Source: GCA-2687515 sp002687515
GTDB taxonomy: Bacteria; Pseudomonadota; Alphaproteobacteria; Rhodospirillales; UBA2165
DNA length: 64,000 bases
Assembly: GCA_030745835.1 (NCBI GenBank)
Contig: JASLNU010000074.1
Location: forward strand, 1-64,000
Direction of reading: 5' to 3'
Shown here: piece by piece, positions 9,624 through 18,369 of the stretch
Numbering within the stretch: position 1 is the stretch's first letter
Layout: each line of letters begins with the position of its first letter
Position numbers and translations under genes: made by a program
The notes under the pieces: model-generated
Told to the model about the DNA's origin: nothing
The model's database searches: none
What the model saw: the letters and a program-made list of their open reading frames with translations, nothing else

Positions 9624-10345
9624 TATCCGCCCCTCTTTTTTTTGCGCCGGGCGCGGAACAACAGCTCTTTCACCTTGGGCAATATCCGGTCGACAATTAT
9701 ATCGATCCCGGCGGCGTTGGGATGGATGCGGTCGGCCTGGTTCAATGCGGGCCGGGTGGCAACGCCATCGAGGAAAAAAGGATAAAAGAGGACGCCGTGT
9801 TTGGCCGCAAGGGCCGGATAAAGGCCAGCGAACTCGGCGCCGTATTCCCGCCCCAAGTTGGGCGGCGCCAGCATGCCGGCCAATAGCGCCTCGGCGCCGG
9901 CGGCCCGAACCCGCACCAGGATGGCGTCCAGATTGGCCTTGGTCGCCGCCGGTTCGAGCCCGCGCATGCCGTCGTTGGCGCCCAATTCGATGATCACCGC
10001 GTCCGGCTTGCCGGCCAGCGACCAGTTGACGCGCGCCAGTCCGCCGGCGCTGGTATCGCCGGAGACGCCGGCATTGATAACGCGCGCATCGATGCCGTCG
10101 GCGGCCAGCGCCGCCTGCAGGCGCACCGGGAAGGATTGATCGGCGGGCAGGCCGTGACCGGCGCTCAGGCTATCGCCGAGCACCAGCAGACGCGTCGTTT
10201 TTTCCTGGATCTTTTGTTGGGCCAGGGCGGGTGCCGGCACCCAAACACAGGATAAAAAGATCGCGAGCAGGGCCGTCATGCGCAAATAACAGCTTGCCGG
10301 GTGGGTGCCGCGACTTTTATTTAAGACGGGAAAGCAAGCGGCCAT
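9623..10345 (-). CDS. secreted SGNH-hydrolase arylesterase/lysophospholipase (TesA-like)
   Basis: An SGNH (GDSL) esterase of about 240 aa. Block I is GDSLSAGHG, the block III Asn region is IIELGANDGMRG, and the Asp/His pair is in DRIHPNAAG near the C-terminus. The N-terminus contains a hydrophobic signal sequence ending ...PAPALAQQ, so it is probably periplasmic. The start is uncertain: ATG at 10345, TTG at 10351 and ATG at 10279 (directly before the hydrophobic stretch) are all possible. It is divergent from a YbbA/YbbP-like pair, the same layout as tesA-ybbA-ybbP in Escherichia coli, which supports the TesA-like call. Confidence 0.9.
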   Translation of the reverse strand: MAACFPVLNKSRGTHPASCYLRMTALLAIFLSCVWVPAPALAQQKIQEKTTRLLVLGDSLSAGHGLPADQSFPVRLQAALAADGIDARVINAGVSGDTSAGGLARVNWSLAGKPDAVIIELGANDGMRGLEPAATKANLDAILVRVRAAGAEALLAGMLAPPNLGREYGAEFAGLYPALAAKHGVLFYPFFLDGVATRPALNQADRIHPNAAGIDIIVDRILPKVKELLFRARRKKKRGG

Positions 10346-10375
10346 GATCAATTCAAATCCAGATTACGCGATCCG

Positions 10376-11113
10376 ATGAACGGAACCGGACAAATGGCCG
10401 ATCCGGCCATCCTGTTGGACAATGTTCACCTTAAGCTGACAAGCGCGGCCGGCGAGGTCAATATCTTGCGCGGCATTGAGCTCAAGGTGGCGGCCGGCGA
10501 GGCGCTCGGCGTGAACGGCCCGTCCGGCGGCGGCAAGTCGACCATGATGATGGTGATCGCCGGGCTGGAGAAAATAACCTCAGGTCTGGTGCGCACCGCG
10601 GGCGTCGATCTGAACGGCCTCACCGAGGACGATCTCGCCCGTTTCCGGCGCGACAATGTGGGTGTCGTGTTCCAGGATTTTCACCTGATCCCGACCATGA
10701 CGGCGCTGGAAAATGTGGCCGTTCCCTTGGAATTCGGAGGCGCCGAAGACGCTTTCGAGCGGGCGCGGGCGCAACTGGAAGCGGTCGGCCTGGGCCCGAG
10801 GCTGGAACATTATCCCGGCCAGCTATCGGGCGGCGAGCAGCAGCGCGTCGCCCTGGCCCGCGCCTTCGCAACCGAACCGGCAATCCTTTTGGCAGACGAG
10901 CCGACCGGAAACCTGGACGGCGATACCGGCGCGGCGGTGATGGATATCCTGTTCGAACTGCACGACCGGGCGGCAACCACATTGCTGCTGATCAGCCATG
11001 ATCTGAAACTGGCGCATCGCTGCGACCGCATCGTCCGGCTGGCCGACGGCCGCATTGGCGAAACCGAGGTCGACGGCAGCATCGGCGAAGACGCGGGCGG
11101 AGCGGGGGCATGA
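10376..11113 (+). CDS. ABC transporter ATP-binding protein (YbbA-like)
   Basis: An ABC ATPase of 245 aa with Walker A GPSGGGKST, Q-loop VFQDFHL, signature LSGGEQQR, Walker B ILLADEPT and the switch histidine in LLISHD. The sequence type (MacB/LolD/YbbA class) couples to FtsX-like permeases, one of which follows with a 4-base overlap. These systems are mechanotransmission machines that act on envelope lipoproteins, lipids or esters rather than classical importers. The ATG at 10394, preceded by GGAACCGGA, is an alternative start. Confidence 0.93.
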   Translation: MNGTGQMADPAILLDNVHLKLTSAAGEVNILRGIELKVAAGEALGVNGPSGGGKSTMMMVIAGLEKITSGLVRTAGVDLNGLTEDDLARFRRDNVGVVFQDFHLIPTMTALENVAVPLEFGGAEDAFERARAQLEAVGLGPRLEHYPGQLSGGEQQRVALARAFATEPAILLADEPTGNLDGDTGAAVMDILFELHDRAATTLLLISHDLKLAHRCDRIVRLADGRIGETEVDGSIGEDAGGAGA

Positions 11114-13653
11114 GTAGCGCCGGCGGCAATACCGACGGGATCACCGCCGCCTGGCGCCTGGCGCGGCGCGAATTGCGCGGCGGGCTGGCCGGATTCCGCA
11201 TCTTCCTCGCCTGCCTGACGCTCGGGGTCGCCGCCATCGCCGGGGTCGGCAGCCTCTCGCAAGCGGTCGAGGGCGGGCTCAGAAACGATGCCCGCCGTTT
11301 GCTCGGCGGCGATGTCTCCATCCGCCTGATACAGCGGTCCGCCGATGCCGGCCAGAAAGCCTATTTCGCAGCGGCCGGGCGCATGTCGGAAACCGTCGAA
11401 ATGCGCGCCATGGCGCGGGCCGCTGCCGGCGGCAAACGGACCCTGGTGGAGCTGAAGGCCGTCGATGGCGCCTATCCGCTGGTTGGCGGGATGGAGCTTG
11501 CCGGCGGCGGCGGCCTCGAGGAAGCGCTTCGCGAAAAAGACGGGGTTTGGGGCGCGGTTGTCGAGCGCGGCCTCTTAACCAAGCTGAAATTGAAGCTCGG
11601 CGACCAGATCCGGGTCGGCGATGCCAGATTCGCCCTTTTAGCCGAAATTACGCGCGAGCCGGACCGCATCGCAACGGTCCTCAGTTTCGGCCCGCGCCTG
11701 ATGGTGGCATCGGGCGCGCTGAAGGCCACCGGACTGGTTTTGCCGGGCAGTCAAATCCGCTACCGCTACCGGGTGGCGCTCGGCACGGCACAAAACCCGA
11801 AACAATGGATCGCTGCGCTGAACGCGGCTTTTCCCAGCGCCGGTTGGCGGGTACGGAGTACCGAGGAGGTGGCGCCGGGGCTGCGCCGTTTTATCGACCG
11901 CATGGCTTTGTTTCTGACCTTCGTCGGGCTGACCACGCTGTTGGTGGGCGGCGTCGGCGTCACCAATGCGGTGTCCAGCTACCTGGACCAGCGGGTACGC
12001 ACCATCGCCACCCTGAAATGCCTGGGGGCGCCGGCGCGCCTGATCTTCCAGGTCTATTTCATCCAGATCCTGGCCCTGACCGGGCTCGGACTTCTGATCG
12101 GGCTGGCCATCGGCGCCGGACTGCCGGCGCTGGCGGCATCGATTTTGGAGCCCCTATTGCCGTTCAAAATCATTCCCGGCGTGCATGCGGCGCCGCTGAT
12201 CATCGCGGCGGTGTTCGGGGTGCTTATTTCGATCACTTTCGCGCTCTGGCCGCTGGCGCGGGCGCGCGATATCCCGGCGGCCAATCTGTTCCGCGCCAAG
12301 GTGCAGCCGGCGCGCGGCCTGCCCGGGCGGCGTTATCTTGTGATGTCGGCGATTTTGGTCGCCGCCCTGGCGGCGCTGACCATCGCCACCGCCAACGACC
12401 GCTGGTTCGCCATCTGGTTCGTCGCCGGCGCGGCGCTGGCGCTGGGACTGCTCAGCCTCGGTGCGGCCGGCATCATCCGCGCCGCCCGCCGCTGCAAGGG
12501 CATCCGCCATACCGAGACCCGGCTGGCCGTCGCCAACCTGCACCGGCCCGGCGCCACCACGAGCAGCATCGTCACCTCGCTCGGCCTCGGCCTCGGCGTC
12601 TTGGTGGCGATCGCCCTGATCGAAGCCAATCTCTCGAGCCAGATCCAGCAGCGCATCCCGAAGATGGCGCCGGCCTTCTTTTTCCTCGATATCCAGCCCC
12701 ATCAAGTGGACGGGTTTGACGCGACGCTAAAGGGTTTCAAGGACACCGGCGATTATAAGCGGGTGGCGACGGTGCGCGGCCGCATCACCGGCATCGCCGG
12801 CGTACCGGTCGCCGAGGCGAACATCAGGCCGGGATCGGCCTGGGCAGTGCGCGGTGACAGGGTAATGACCTTTGCCGCCAAACCGGCGGACAATGCCATC
12901 ATCGTCGCTGGTGAATGGTGGCCCGCCGACTACGCCGGCCCACCGCTGATATCGCTGGATGCGCACATTGCCGGCGATTTCGGTGTTCAGACCGGCGACA
13001 CATTAACCATCAATATCCTCGGCCGCGATATCCAGGCGCGGATCGCCAACCTGCGCGATATCGATTGGCGCTCGATGCGCTTCGATTTCGCCATCATCTT
13101 TTCGCCGGGCGTGCTCGACAATGCGCCCATGACCCATGTCGCCGCCATCCAGGCGCCGCGATCCCTGGAAGACGGGATCGAGCGCGCCATCGGCGACAGG
13201 TTCAGCAATATTTCCATCATCCGGGTGCGCGAAGCGCTGCAATCGGCCGCCGACATCCTGCGCGGCATCGGCGGCGCCATCCGGGCGACGGCGGCGGTGA
13301 CCATCCTCGGCGGCGCCCTGGTGCTGGCCGGCGTGGTCGCCGCCAACCGGCGGCGCCGGGTGTTTGATGCCGTGGTGTTCAAGGTATTGGGGGCGACGCG
13401 CGGTGTCATCTTGCGCGCCTTCCTGATCGAATACGGGCTTTTGGGCATCGCCACCGGCGTCCTGGCGGCGCTGATCGGCAGCCTGACCGCCTGGGCCATC
13501 GTCGCGCTCTTAATGGATATGCAATGGACCTTCATTCCCGGGATCGTGGCGCTGACGGTGGCCGCCTGCATCCTGTTGACCCTGATCGCCGGATTTGCCG
13601 GCACCTGGTGGGCCCTGGGGCAGAAATCGGCGCCTTTATTGCGCAACGAATAG
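11110..13653 (+). CDS. FtsX-family ABC permease (YbbP-like)
   Basis: A large permease of 847 aa. It has an N-terminal membrane helix (about residues 31-50), a periplasmic domain, and two FtsX/MacB permease blocks. The first is near residues 260-400, with the conserved VGGVGVTNAVSSYL; the second is at the C-terminus, with RRRRVFDAVVFKVLGATR before the last three helices. This ten-helix layout is that of YbbP/type VII permeases. It overlaps the ATPase gene by 4 bases (ATGA). The divergent TesA-like esterase suggests a shared role in lipid or ester handling in the periplasm. Confidence 0.92.
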   Translation: MSSAGGNTDGITAAWRLARRELRGGLAGFRIFLACLTLGVAAIAGVGSLSQAVEGGLRNDARRLLGGDVSIRLIQRSADAGQKAYFAAAGRMSETVEMRAMARAAAGGKRTLVELKAVDGAYPLVGGMELAGGGGLEEALREKDGVWGAVVERGLLTKLKLKLGDQIRVGDARFALLAEITREPDRIATVLSFGPRLMVASGALKATGLVLPGSQIRYRYRVALGTAQNPKQWIAALNAAFPSAGWRVRSTEEVAPGLRRFIDRMALFLTFVGLTTLLVGGVGVTNAVSSYLDQRVRTIATLKCLGAPARLIFQVYFIQILALTGLGLLIGLAIGAGLPALAASILEPLLPFKIIPGVHAAPLIIAAVFGVLISITFALWPLARARDIPAANLFRAKVQPARGLPGRRYLVMSAILVAALAALTIATANDRWFAIWFVAGAALALGLLSLGAAGIIRAARRCKGIRHTETRLAVANLHRPGATTSSIVTSLGLGLGVLVAIALIEANLSSQIQQRIPKMAPAFFFLDIQPHQVDGFDATLKGFKDTGDYKRVATVRGRITGIAGVPVAEANIRPGSAWAVRGDRVMTFAAKPADNAIIVAGEWWPADYAGPPLISLDAHIAGDFGVQTGDTLTINILGRDIQARIANLRDIDWRSMRFDFAIIFSPGVLDNAPMTHVAAIQAPRSLEDGIERAIGDRFSNISIIRVREALQSAADILRGIGGAIRATAAVTILGGALVLAGVVAANRRRRVFDAVVFKVLGATRGVILRAFLIEYGLLGIATGVLAALIGSLTAWAIVALLMDMQWTFIPGIVALTVAACILLTLIAGFAGTWWALGQKSAPLLRNE

Positions 13654-13808
13654 GGACTATCCCTGGTGGCACTAACCAAAAGTTGACATTAATTATCGGT
13701 AATCTGGCCCGGTTTGACTTGATCGGCCCGCCGCTTCTGACATATTAAAACCTAGTTGGCGGGCCGCGGCCCGTGCCTTGTCGATGAACCTAGCACTTGG
13801 AGTTTAAG

Positions 13809-14567
13809 ATGGCTTTGGGACCGAACGACGATTTTTCACGCACCCGGCAGATGACGCGGGCCGAGGCCGAGGCGGTCGAGGTCGATGTCGGCCTCCGGCA
13901 ATATATGCTGCGTGTATACAATTACATGGCATCGGGCTTGCTGCTGACCGGCATCGTGGCTTATGGCGGCGTCCGCATTCCGGCCGTGTTGAACATGCTT
14001 TATGCGCCGGTTCCGGGCGGTGGCGTGCAGCCGACCATGCTCGCCTATGTGGTCATGTTCGCGCCCCTTGCCTTCATCTTGGTGTTGAGCTTCGGCGTCC
14101 AGCGCATGAAAGCCTCGACCGCGCAGACGATTTTTTGGGTGTTCGCGGCGGTCATGGGCCTATCGCTCACCAATATCTTCCTGATCTATACGGGCGCTTC
14201 CATCGCCCGGGTGTTCTTCATTACGGCGGCCACGTTCGCCTCGATGAGCGTTTACGGCTACACCACCAAGCGCGATCTGTCCCGCTTCGGATCGTTCCTG
14301 ATGATGGGACTGATTGGCGTCATCATCGCCTCGGTGGTCAACATGTTCGTCGCCTCGACCGCCATGCAGTTCGTGATCTCGGTGGTCGGCGTCTTGGTGT
14401 TTGTCGGCCTGACCGCCCATGACACCCAGAAAATTAAGCTCATGTATTCCGAGTTTGATCACGCCGAGGCGGCAACCAAGAAGGCGGTCATGGGAGCATT
14501 GCACCTCTATCTCGACTTCCTCAACCTGTTCCTGCTGCTGTTGCATTTGTTTGGGGATCGCCGCTAG
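13809..14567 (+). CDS. Bax inhibitor-1/YccA family membrane protein
   Basis: An integral membrane protein of 252 aa with seven hydrophobic segments. Typical BI-1 motifs are the LTAHDTQKIK stretch near residue 210 and the final LYLDFLNLFLLLL helix. Relatives act as calcium-leak channels or modulators of the membrane protease FtsH. I chose the ATG at 13809, with TTGGAG 7 bases before it; an upstream in-frame ATG at 13797 overlaps that ribosome site. It is monocistronic, with a terminator 23 bases downstream. Confidence 0.93.
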   Translation: MALGPNDDFSRTRQMTRAEAEAVEVDVGLRQYMLRVYNYMASGLLLTGIVAYGGVRIPAVLNMLYAPVPGGGVQPTMLAYVVMFAPLAFILVLSFGVQRMKASTAQTIFWVFAAVMGLSLTNIFLIYTGASIARVFFITAATFASMSVYGYTTKRDLSRFGSFLMMGLIGVIIASVVNMFVASTAMQFVISVVGVLVFVGLTAHDTQKIKLMYSEFDHAEAATKKAVMGALHLYLDFLNLFLLLLHLFGDRR

Positions 14568-14590
14568 CGCACAGTTTTTTTGATCCAAAA

Positions 14591-14621
14591 AGCCCGGGAA
14601 CTAGCGTTTCCGGGCTTTTTT
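14591..14621 (+). terminator. intrinsic terminator after the BI-1 gene
   Basis: Stem AGCCCGGGAA (14591-14600) with TTTCCGGGCT (14607-14616), one mismatch, 6-base loop, followed by a T run. Confidence 0.92.
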
Positions 14622-14736
14622 GTCGGTTGCCGAAGAGCGTCCGATTTTTTACGTAAATTCAACAGTATGTTGGAATTGGTATATGGGCTAGTAGAGTAGG
14701 GGCCGCGCCGCCGGGCGGAAGGCGGACCGATGAGGG

Positions 14737-16134
14737 GTGACCGGCTTGGATAACGATGTATCTGCCGACTACAAACTGAAGCTCAAGCGGGCGGCGGTGG
14801 ACGTCAAGCGGCTGGATGACGGCACGCTGATCTTGCGCTCCCCCTATGCGGCGGAAACCCCGGTATCCAATCCAAATGTTTGGCTCCGCAAATGGGCCGG
14901 CGAAACACCCGCCCAGGTGTTCGTCGCCGAGCGTGACAGTGGTGGCGATTGGCGCCAGTTGACCTACGGCGAGGCCCTAAAAACGGCCGAAACCATCGCC
15001 TCGAAGCTGGTCAAAATGGGGCTGTCGCAAGCACGCCCGCTGGCCATATTGGCGGTAAACGGGATCGATCACGCCTTGATGCGGCTGGCGGCCATGCTGG
15101 CCGGAATTCCGGTGCTGGGGATAGACCCGCTGGCGTCGGAAGCAGGTAATTCGGCCCAATTCCTAACCGAAGTGCTGGAATTGATTCAACCGGGAATGCT
15201 ATATGCCGATGATTGCGTCCGCCACGGTGCTGCCCTGGCGATGGCGCAGAAAACCGGATGCGAAATCCTGTGGTCCTTGGGGCCTGAATCCGCCGCCCCC
15301 GGCTTCGCCAAATTCGCCAAGCGCGGGATGTTTTCAGGCGGCTTCAAGGGCCCGGAACCGGACGGCGCGGCAACGGCAACCATCGGACTGACGCGCGGCG
15401 AAGACGGTGTTTTGCGTGCCGTTTATGCAAGTTTTGCCGACCTTTGCCGGGAACAGGCAGCCATCGCCGCCATCGCCCCGCATTTAGATATTGAGCACCC
15501 GGTAATCGTCGATGCCGGCGCCTGGCACCGGCGTGAGGCCGGCAATCTGATATTTTTCACAGCCCTTCGAAGGGGCGGCACAATTTGTGTCGATGAATTC
15601 CTCGCTTATGATCCCAATAAAGGCGCCGCTTTACCCGCTCCCACCGTCCATTTTGCCGACGCCAAAAACCTTTATGCCGTGCTCGCCCATTTCGAACTGG
15701 ATAATCCTGCATGCCGCCTGTTTTTCCAGAAATTGAACGCCATCTGGATTTACGGCGGCACCCTGCCCGAAGCAATTGCAGAAAAACTCATGCGTATGTC
15801 GGTAAAGGAAGCGGGCTATAAGTTGGCCATATTTAACGGATGCCAAGGTGAAAATTCCATGGTGACCGGTTTGGCATGCTGGTTTGAAACCGAAAGTGAT
15901 CAGAATATCGGATTGCCTTTGCCCGGCAGGTTCCTGCGTCTGGCGCCCATTGATCGGGTATCGGACGGCGAAGCAGAAACCTATCAGCTTCACATCATGC
16001 CGTTTTTTGACGAAAACGATCCCCCTGACCCGGATGACGCGGAAAATTACTTCGATGCATACGTTCGCGTCCAATTGATCGATCCCATGCGGCCCTATCT
16101 GGGCATCGAACGGGTTCCGGACGAAACCCAATAA
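14737..16134 (+). CDS. degenerate feruloyl-CoA synthase-like (ANL superfamily) protein
   Basis: A protein of 465 aa that follows feruloyl-CoA synthase for much of its length: VKRLDDGTLILRSPYAAETP, WLRKWAGETP.QVFVAERD and WRQLTYGEAL near the N-terminus, then VNGIDHALMRLAAM. Where active ANL enzymes have the P-loop YTSGSTGxPKG it reads TIGLTRGEDGVLRAV, so the ATP-phosphate loop is lost. The STETAP region is replaced by FNGCQGEN, and the C-terminal domain with the catalytic lysine is missing (the protein stops after about 465 of some 600 residues). It is probably not an adenylating enzyme. The frame is intact, so it may be an expressed pseudoenzyme rather than a pseudogene. A TTG at 14746 has better spacing to GAGGGG and is an alternative start. 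Confidence 0.75.
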   Translation: MTGLDNDVSADYKLKLKRAAVDVKRLDDGTLILRSPYAAETPVSNPNVWLRKWAGETPAQVFVAERDSGGDWRQLTYGEALKTAETIASKLVKMGLSQARPLAILAVNGIDHALMRLAAMLAGIPVLGIDPLASEAGNSAQFLTEVLELIQPGMLYADDCVRHGAALAMAQKTGCEILWSLGPESAAPGFAKFAKRGMFSGGFKGPEPDGAATATIGLTRGEDGVLRAVYASFADLCREQAAIAAIAPHLDIEHPVIVDAGAWHRREAGNLIFFTALRRGGTICVDEFLAYDPNKGAALPAPTVHFADAKNLYAVLAHFELDNPACRLFFQKLNAIWIYGGTLPEAIAEKLMRMSVKEAGYKLAIFNGCQGENSMVTGLACWFETESDQNIGLPLPGRFLRLAPIDRVSDGEAETYQLHIMPFFDENDPPDPDDAENYFDAYVRVQLIDPMRPYLGIERVPDETQ

Positions 16135-16152
16135 ACCGGCTTTTTATAGGCT

Positions 16153-16803
16153 CTAAGACCCGCTGCTGAGGATTTCCATGGCGGCGTTCAGCTGGCTCAT
16201 GCGCTGGTGACTGCCGAGATGCCCGTCGGGATGGTGGACGGTGGCGAGAACGCGGAAACGGGCGCGCACCGCATCGCGGCGGGGACGTTCGCTGGGGGCG
16301 AAACCGAGCACATGCAGGGCTTCCATGCGGCTGCGTACGCCGCCGGCGAGGGGGCTGAAGGAGAGCACCGATATAATTGCCTTCAGGCGCCCGATTTCCT
16401 CGTTCAGCGCCCGGTCGGCGGCCACCTTGCGCTCTTTTGCCTGGTTGGGGTCGCTGATCTCGATCTGGCGTTCGTTACGGTTTAGAAATAGGAATAGATT
16501 CAGGGCCCGGCGCACGGTGGACACCTCGTATCCGGTGGGCAGCCGCACCTGAAGGCGTGGCTTGCGCCGCCATGGGCGGCCCTCGGATGGACCCGATTTC
16601 AGGACCGTTTGTTCACGATCGTCGGCGGCCGGTTCGCCCGGATCCGGCATCCGGCGAAGCGCTTCTTCGGGCACCAGCAGAAGCGCCGAGCGCGCCAGGT
16701 CGGCGACGTTGGAACCCCGCCTTTCGGCGAGGCGCGTAACCTCGTTGCGAAAGGTGCTGGCGCAAGGAATGGTATAGGAAACTTTACGTGTAGAGGTTGT
16801 CAT
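16153..16803 (-). CDS. J-domain protein with N-terminal ribbon-helix-helix-like region
   Basis: A protein of 216 aa. Residues 160-212 form a J-domain-like unit: ALHVLGF, then HHPDGH with the HPD triad at 191-193, then QLNAAMEIL. Residues about 5-45 (VSYTIPCASTFRNEVTRLAERRGSN...) look like a ribbon-helix-helix DNA-binding fold: a beta strand, then two helices. The middle (80-150) is basic, with a helical NEEIGRLKAIISV segment. The family function is unknown. The HPD motif would allow stimulation of DnaK ATPase; the RHH-like start suggests DNA or RNA contact. Its 3' end converges with the pseudoenzyme gene, and a long AT-rich region lies upstream. Confidence 0.7.
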   Translation of the reverse strand: MTTSTRKVSYTIPCASTFRNEVTRLAERRGSNVADLARSALLLVPEEALRRMPDPGEPAADDREQTVLKSGPSEGRPWRRKPRLQVRLPTGYEVSTVRRALNLFLFLNRNERQIEISDPNQAKERKVAADRALNEEIGRLKAIISVLSFSPLAGGVRSRMEALHVLGFAPSERPRRDAVRARFRVLATVHHPDGHLGSHQRMSQLNAAMEILSSGS

Positions 16804-17947
16804 TCTCGATTATTCCCCAACGGACCGGATGATTTGCGGCATCTCCGCCTGAATCGGCCTACTGATTTCGAACCCACAACAAATTGTGCGTATATCGGAG
16901 CATGGCACAAGGTCTCGAATCGAAATTTCGAACATTCCGGGCGTCATGTCAACTACGATTGTTGGTGAATTTTGAACAGCTCAACCCAATGATCGTGATT
17001 AATTCCGTAATCCATTGATTAAAAAGAAATTTTTTTAGTTCGTATGGTTAAATGCCTAGTCTTTAAGTCTCAGTACCGCCTCCGAATTTCTGATTATCGG
17101 TGCAATTTGCATCGAATTGACCGATTTTTCGTTTCGAAATCGGCCTGAATATGGGTAAGAATCACTCTGTTGCGACTACGCTTGTAGATGCAAAGGTTAT
17201 TTTTCAATGGATTATAGCGATTTCCAAATCATTAACAAAGCATTAACTTATAACATATTGATTTAACCTAATAAATATTCAATATGTTATAAACAAACAA
17301 AAACTACGTAAGTTGGCGCCTACCAGGGCAAGATGGCGGAATTCACGATTCAGCGCTGGCATTGCGGAAAAGTTCAGCGCGATGGCCGACAATAACACTT
17401 GCATTGGTTGTAGATTCCGGGGGTTCCGGACGGCTTCGAAATGATCGATTCCGGCGCCTTCCCATGGTCCGATTTGGCGCCTTCGGCGGGTCGCAGAATT
17501 TGCCCGCCGGGGAACCGACGCCGTTCCCGGCGCCGGCGATCGAACGCATTTGGCAACAAATCTCCGCCGGCATCGTTGTTTCGGCGCAATGACAGCCAAA
17601 TCGGATCGGATCGGCTCCGCCGGCGGCGGCATCAAGCAACCCACCGGTGCAAATCCGGCGGCCACCGGAAATATGCCTAAATGAACCCCGATAGACCGGC
17701 CATCGCCCAGAAACTCTCGTCAGAAACACATATATCTTATTGATTTTAAATAATAAAATACGTTTCGGTCCGATAACATTTTGAATTTCGGGCGAAACCA
17801 CGCCAAGCCAGTCGCCCGACGCCAATGCCAATGCCGAGAAAAGTTAATTCATGGCCGGCAAACTTTCCGATGCAGGGTTGAACCTGGGCGCGGGCAGGGA
17901 CGGCAGGCGAAAAAACGCGCCTGCTCCTTCTTCATCAATGCCGGCAA
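16804..17947. other. 1.1 kb region without a convincing gene
   Basis: The first half (to about 17345) is clearly AT-rich compared with the rest of the window and contains an inverted repeat at 17248-17292. The second half (about 17345-17700) is GC-rich, but every frame is short, arginine-rich or interrupted. One frame gives a 42-residue stretch starting MVRFGAFGG before a stop, which could be decayed coding sequence. No RNA family was recognised. It may hold promoters for the J-domain gene. Confidence 0.6.
17248..17292. repeat. perfect 14 bp inverted repeat in AT-rich DNA
   Basis: TTATAACATATTGA (17248-17261) and TCAATATGTTATAA (17279-17292) with 17 bases between. It could be an operator or a hairpin; there is no adjoining gene within 440 bases on either side. 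Confidence 0.85.
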
Positions 17948-18316
17948 TCAGCCCTCGCCGCCGTGATCCTGCCAGCCCTGCCATTCCTCGCGCGGGGTGC
18001 GATAGCCGGTATCCTTGGATCCGGCCAACGACATGGCTTCCATGGCTTCTTCATTGCTGAGCAGCGCCGTCGTCCGGTGGCTGGTCACGGCGCCCGCCGA
18101 CGACAGGGTCAGAAGGATCGACATGGCCGCCGTGGGATCGGGCGCATCGAAAATGAATATGGCGTCGGAATCGCCAAACACCCAATAAAAATCGTGCAGC
18201 GATCCGCCATAGGCGATGATCACCTTCGATACTTCCTCGCGGCGGTCGGATGGCCGGTGGGTCAGCGCCCGGAGCGAGTCCTCGGAAAAACTGGTCTCGG
18301 TCAAGTATAACGGCAT
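17948..18316 (-). CDS. GYD domain-containing protein
   Basis: A small cytoplasmic protein of 122 aa with the GYD-domain pattern: an early YLTETSFSEDSLRAL strand-helix, VIIAYGGSLHDFYWVFGDSDAIFIFDAPD, and a C-terminal SAGAVTSHRTTALLSNEEAMEAM. The family is a dimeric ferredoxin-like (alpha-beta barrel) fold with unknown function, common in Rhizobiales and Rhodospirillales. It is followed by no close gene; the MFS gene upstream on the same strand stops 54 bases before its start region. Confidence 0.85.
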   Translation of the reverse strand: MPLYLTETSFSEDSLRALTHRPSDRREEVSKVIIAYGGSLHDFYWVFGDSDAIFIFDAPDPTAAMSILLTLSSAGAVTSHRTTALLSNEEAMEAMSLAGSKDTGYRTPREEWQGWQDHGGEG

Positions 18317-18369
18317 GGCTTCCTCCGCCTGACATCAAATGTTCGAATCTTCGCTAATTCTATCAGATT

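Noticed and set aside
11547..12719. A plus-strand 390-codon frame inside the FtsX-like permease gene.
   Set aside because: Out-of-frame translation with strong Arg/Gly/Pro bias; the permease frame explains the region fully.
17343..17831. A possible 162 aa protein on the minus strand in the AT-rich region.
   Set aside because: No ribosome site, no domain, biased composition and overlap with equally poor frames on the other strand.
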